A stretch of DNA of 64,000 nt from Sulfurospirillum arcachonense DSM 9755 (GTDB taxonomy: Bacteria; Campylobacterota; Campylobacteria; Campylobacterales; Sulfurospirillaceae). Shown here piece by piece: positions 61,685 through 64,000 of the stretch (positions within the stretch are counted from its first letter, which is position 1; each line of letters begins with the position of its first letter). A program made the translations under genes and the position numbers. The stretch is taken from NCBI RefSeq assembly GCF_000597725.1, contig NZ_JFBL01000004.1, positions 118,821-182,820 of the forward strand, in the 5' to 3' direction. The notes under the pieces were generated by a model. It did not search any database. It saw only the letters and a program-made list of their open reading frames with translations, and was not told the DNA's origin.

Positions 61685-61741
61685 ACCTAATTTTATTAAA
61701 GCGTAAAAAATTGAATTTGTCCAAGTTCAAGGAGAAATAAA

Positions 61742-62923
61742 ATGAAAGAAAATAATTTAGTTTTTGTTGTTGTCTTGATTAGTGTTTTATTTCTTTTATA
61801 TGGAGTGAGTTCATTGTCAATTCGATATGAAGAAGCTGTTATTTTTTTTCAAAGTAATTCTTTAGTACATTATTTAGTCTATTTTTCAACTAAAATATTT
61901 GGGCAAACAGATTTAGCTTTAAGATTGCCTTTTATTCTTCTACATATAGCATCACTTATTTTATTATATAAAATAGGAAAATTATTTTTAAAAAGAAAGT
62001 TAGATAGAGTTATTAGTATAGCTTTATATGGAATGCTTCCAGGTGTAAATAGTGCGGCAATTTTGGTTAATGGAGCATATATTGCTATTTTTTTAACACT
62101 TCTCTTTGTTTATCTTTACATGTATGGTTATAGAAAAGCATCATTTGTTGTTCTTGTTATATCTCTTTTTGCAGATAATTCTTTTAGTATTTTATATTTA
62201 TCACTATTTTTCTATAGTGTATTTAATAAAGAAAAACATTTACTTTGGTTTTCATTAATTCTTTTTGGTTTGTCTATGTACATGTTTGGTTTTGACACTG
62301 GAGGAAAACCAAAAGGGTACTTTTTAGATACATTAGGAGTTTATGCCGCTATTTTTTCACTTTTTCTTTTTTTATATCTTATATATGCACTTTATAGAAT
62401 ACTTATAAAAGAAGAGAAGAACTTACTTTGGTATATTTCGTTTTCATCATTAGTACTTTCTTTAATTCTTTCATTAAGACAAAGACTTCTTTTAGAAGAT
62501 TTTGCACCTTTTGTGGTTATTGCTATTCCTTTAGTGGTAAAAGTTTTTTTTAATAGCTATAGAGTGAGGCTTCCAATACATAGAAAGTATCATAATATAG
62601 CTTTTGGTGTAGTTTTTGTTTTTTTGATTTTAAATTTATCTGTAAGTTATTTTAACAAACCACTCTACTATTTATATAAAGATACAAGTAAACATTTAGC
62701 GTATAAATATCATGTAGCAAAAGATTTGGCTCTAATATTAAAAGAAAAAAATATACGAAATATATATATAAATGATAAAAAATTAGCATTAAGATTGAAA
62801 TTTTATGGGATAGAAGATGGTGGTAAATATACACTAGCAAATTCAATTTCTAAAACAGCAGATTTTGAACGGATAGATATAAAATATTTTAATAAAATAG
62901 TAAAGTCATTTTACTTATATTAG
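61742..62923 (+). CDS. GT39/ArnT-like membrane protein
   Basis: The protein has 393 residues with about 9-10 membrane spans and a short C-terminal soluble part. RYEEAVIFFQSNSLVHYLVYFSTKIFGQTDLALRLPFILLHI resembles the start of GT39/ArnT/PMT-type glycosyltransferases, where an acidic residue in the first loop (here Glu32-Glu33 region) is catalytic. The donor and acceptor are unknown. It begins with AAGGAGAA and stands 13 bases before the pseudopilin gene. Confidence 0.7.
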   Translation: MKENNLVFVVVLISVLFLLYGVSSLSIRYEEAVIFFQSNSLVHYLVYFSTKIFGQTDLALRLPFILLHIASLILLYKIGKLFLKRKLDRVISIALYGMLPGVNSAAILVNGAYIAIFLTLLFVYLYMYGYRKASFVVLVISLFADNSFSILYLSLFFYSVFNKEKHLLWFSLILFGLSMYMFGFDTGGKPKGYFLDTLGVYAAIFSLFLFLYLIYALYRILIKEEKNLLWYISFSSLVLSLILSLRQRLLLEDFAPFVVIAIPLVVKVFFNSYRVRLPIHRKYHNIAFGVVFVFLILNLSVSYFNKPLYYLYKDTSKHLAYKYHVAKDLALILKEKNIRNIYINDKKLALRLKFYGIEDGGKYTLANSISKTADFERIDIKYFNKIVKSFYLY

Positions 62924-62935
62924 ATAAGAATAACT

Positions 62936-63676
62936 ATGAAAAAAGCATTTACAATGTTAGAATTAGTTTTTGTGATAATAATAGTTGGAATTCTATCAGT
63001 AGTGATAATCCCAAATTTTGATAAAAACAATCTTCGAGAAGCTGCAGAACAAGTTATAAGTCATATAAGATATACACAACACTTAGCTATGATGGATAAT
63101 AAGTTTGTACCCTCTGAAGAAATGTCTAATATGCCAATAGGTTCAACAACGGCATGTACAGTAAGGGGTGCAAATAGCAAAAAAAAATGTAATGTAAAGT
63201 TTTGGTATTTGGGTAGATGGCAAATAAAATTTTCAAACCAATGGTACGTAATAATGTCAGATTCTTCAAACTCATCATATGATGGAAACCCTAATGCATC
63301 TAGTATTCATGTTGAAGTAGCTAAAGACTTTATTAACACTAATAAGTATTTAATAGGACATAATTCTTCTTCTTTTTTTTCTGGAACAAAAGAAGAAAGA
63401 ATTAATGAAAATCTAAATTTAAAAAATAAATATGGTGTAAATAAAATTCTTATTTCTGGAGGAACTAATTCGAATGCATCAAGAATTATATTTGATAGTT
63501 TAGGAAGACCATATAGGGGAGATACTAAATTAAGTAATGTTAGTTATATGAAGAGTCCAACAGACAAATTAGCAACTACTAAAATTAATATAGCTTTATG
63601 CAATAAAGATGATTGTTCTGATAAAAATATAACTATTGTTATTGAGCCTGAAACAGGTTATACGCACATTTTGTAA
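62936..63676 (+). CDS. Type II/IV pseudopilin-like protein
   Basis: The protein has 246 residues with a prepilin leader KKAFTMLELVFVIIIVGILS: cleavage is expected before Phe5 and Glu is at mature position 5. The remaining part holds two cysteine pairs (CTVRGANSKKKC and CNKDDC). It should be processed by prepilin peptidase and inserted in the inner membrane, in a transformation or type II-like machine. No other pilus gene is present nearby; the GT39-like gene precedes it. Confidence 0.88.
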   Translation: MKKAFTMLELVFVIIIVGILSVVIIPNFDKNNLREAAEQVISHIRYTQHLAMMDNKFVPSEEMSNMPIGSTTACTVRGANSKKKCNVKFWYLGRWQIKFSNQWYVIMSDSSNSSYDGNPNASSIHVEVAKDFINTNKYLIGHNSSSFFSGTKEERINENLNLKNKYGVNKILISGGTNSNASRIIFDSLGRPYRGDTKLSNVSYMKSPTDKLATTKINIALCNKDDCSDKNITIVIEPETGYTHIL

Positions 63677-64000
63677 ATTTTGTGAGGTGATGGACAAAAG
63701 CTAAGCAAGTATTAAGTAAGTATTGTATATAATTTCGTCCTCGTTTGAGAGAACGGGCGTAAGAGAGTCCCTATTTTAGGGGTTATCAAGTTCATTAAAA
63801 TTATAAATGTTAAATCAAACTTTGAAATCTAAATAAGCGACTTTACAGGTCAGGGATAACTTATAAAAAGAGATTAACTATCTCTAAATAAGTTAACAAT
63901 CAACACTTCATAGTGTTAGTCTAGATTCAAACTAAAGTCTACTCGAAGAGTAAGCTTTAGTGAGAGGAATTTAACTTGGACTTAGTTCAAGTTAAAGGAG
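63677..64000 (+). other. Hairpin-rich non-coding leader with promoter, possibly for an rRNA operon
   Basis: No gene is seen in these 324 bases. A TATAAT near 63727-63732 in an AT-rich promoter follows the pseudopilin. After it come several hairpins: CCCTA-ttt-TAGGG near 63767, AACTTAT...AGAGAT-taact-ATCTCT...ATAAGTT near 63858-63896, AACACT-tcat-AGTGTT near 63901-63917, ACTAAAG...ACTC-gaa-GAGT...CTTTAGT at about 63931-63961, and AACTTG...CAAGTT near 63974-63994. Such a promoter plus structured leader fits the start of a stable-RNA operon whose genes lie past the window. I do not see a 16S sequence or a clear boxA. Confidence 0.45.

Overview
The window is AT-rich (about one third GC by eye), densely packed DNA from a member of the Campylobacterota (former Epsilonproteobacteria). 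This rests on gene order and family types: kdsA/ribH/nusB/pyrF in one neighbourhood, a fused ispDF, the long form of dapD, mqnE of the futalosine menaquinone route, thiC-mrp-dapD in a row, a sat-like gene beside pgpA and ispDF, and many diguanylate cyclases with c-type haem sensor domains. A Sulfurimonas, Sulfurospirillum or Arcobacter type of organism fits; I cannot name the species.

Positions 1-156 hold the 3' end of kdsA. Positions 157-16.7 kb are an accessory island. It opens with a decayed cas9 remnant (210-637), then a small helix-turn-helix gene divergent from a long plus-strand type IV secretion (T4SS) operon (1157-14891). The operon runs virB2, virB3, virB4, a virB7-like lipoprotein, virB8, virB9, virB10, a 742-residue exported protein with 47-residue cysteine repeats, a small coiled-coil protein, virB11, a mobC-like gene, virD4, an unknown gene, virB5/trbJ and virB6/trbL. 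I see no relaxase, integrase or partition ATPase, so the system is either a translocation apparatus or part of a larger or decayed conjugative element. Facing it on the minus strand is a cassette: a ribbon-helix-helix-like regulator with a small upstream partner, an operator-rich gap, an antitoxin-like gene, a zeta-type toxin kinase, and an overlooked 73-codon secreted protein. That last protein starts at ATA and duplicates the last 50 residues of the island's own VirB5.

From 16.7 kb the window is core chromosome: a patatin-like gene, ribH-nusB-pyrF, an AsmA protein, tRNA-Ser(GCU), a PAS-GGDEF protein, a DUF134 regulator divergent from a SLAC1/TehA-type transporter, proC, a haem-sensor diguanylate cyclase, pgpA, a sat-like gene with altered active-site motifs, a receiver protein lacking the phospho-aspartate, ispDF, thiC, mrp, dapD, a membrane GGDEF protein beside a PilZ protein, an ABC-F ATPase, an SUI1/YciH protein and an AEC transporter. 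At 42600-42845 lies a SelW-type selenoprotein gene with an in-frame TGA in a CxxU motif, which a plain ORF call truncates. Then follow fumC, a His-rich CDF metal exporter with its CsoR/RcnR-family repressor and G-tract operator, a HIT protein, a radical SAM protein, an MltC-like transglycosylase, a second haem-sensor diguanylate cyclase, glmS, glnD, trpB, mqnE, a purine permease with a phosphoribosyltransferase, a glutamine amidotransferase, a GT39-like membrane protein and a pseudopilin. The last 324 bases are non-coding, rich in hairpins and preceded by a good promoter; they resemble the leader of a stable-RNA (possibly rRNA) operon.

Two genome-scale signals stand out. The palindrome TTACATGTAA occurs ten times exactly, all right of 20.2 kb and none in the island. 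The core part also carries four GGDEF proteins plus a PilZ protein, pointing to heavy use of cyclic di-GMP.
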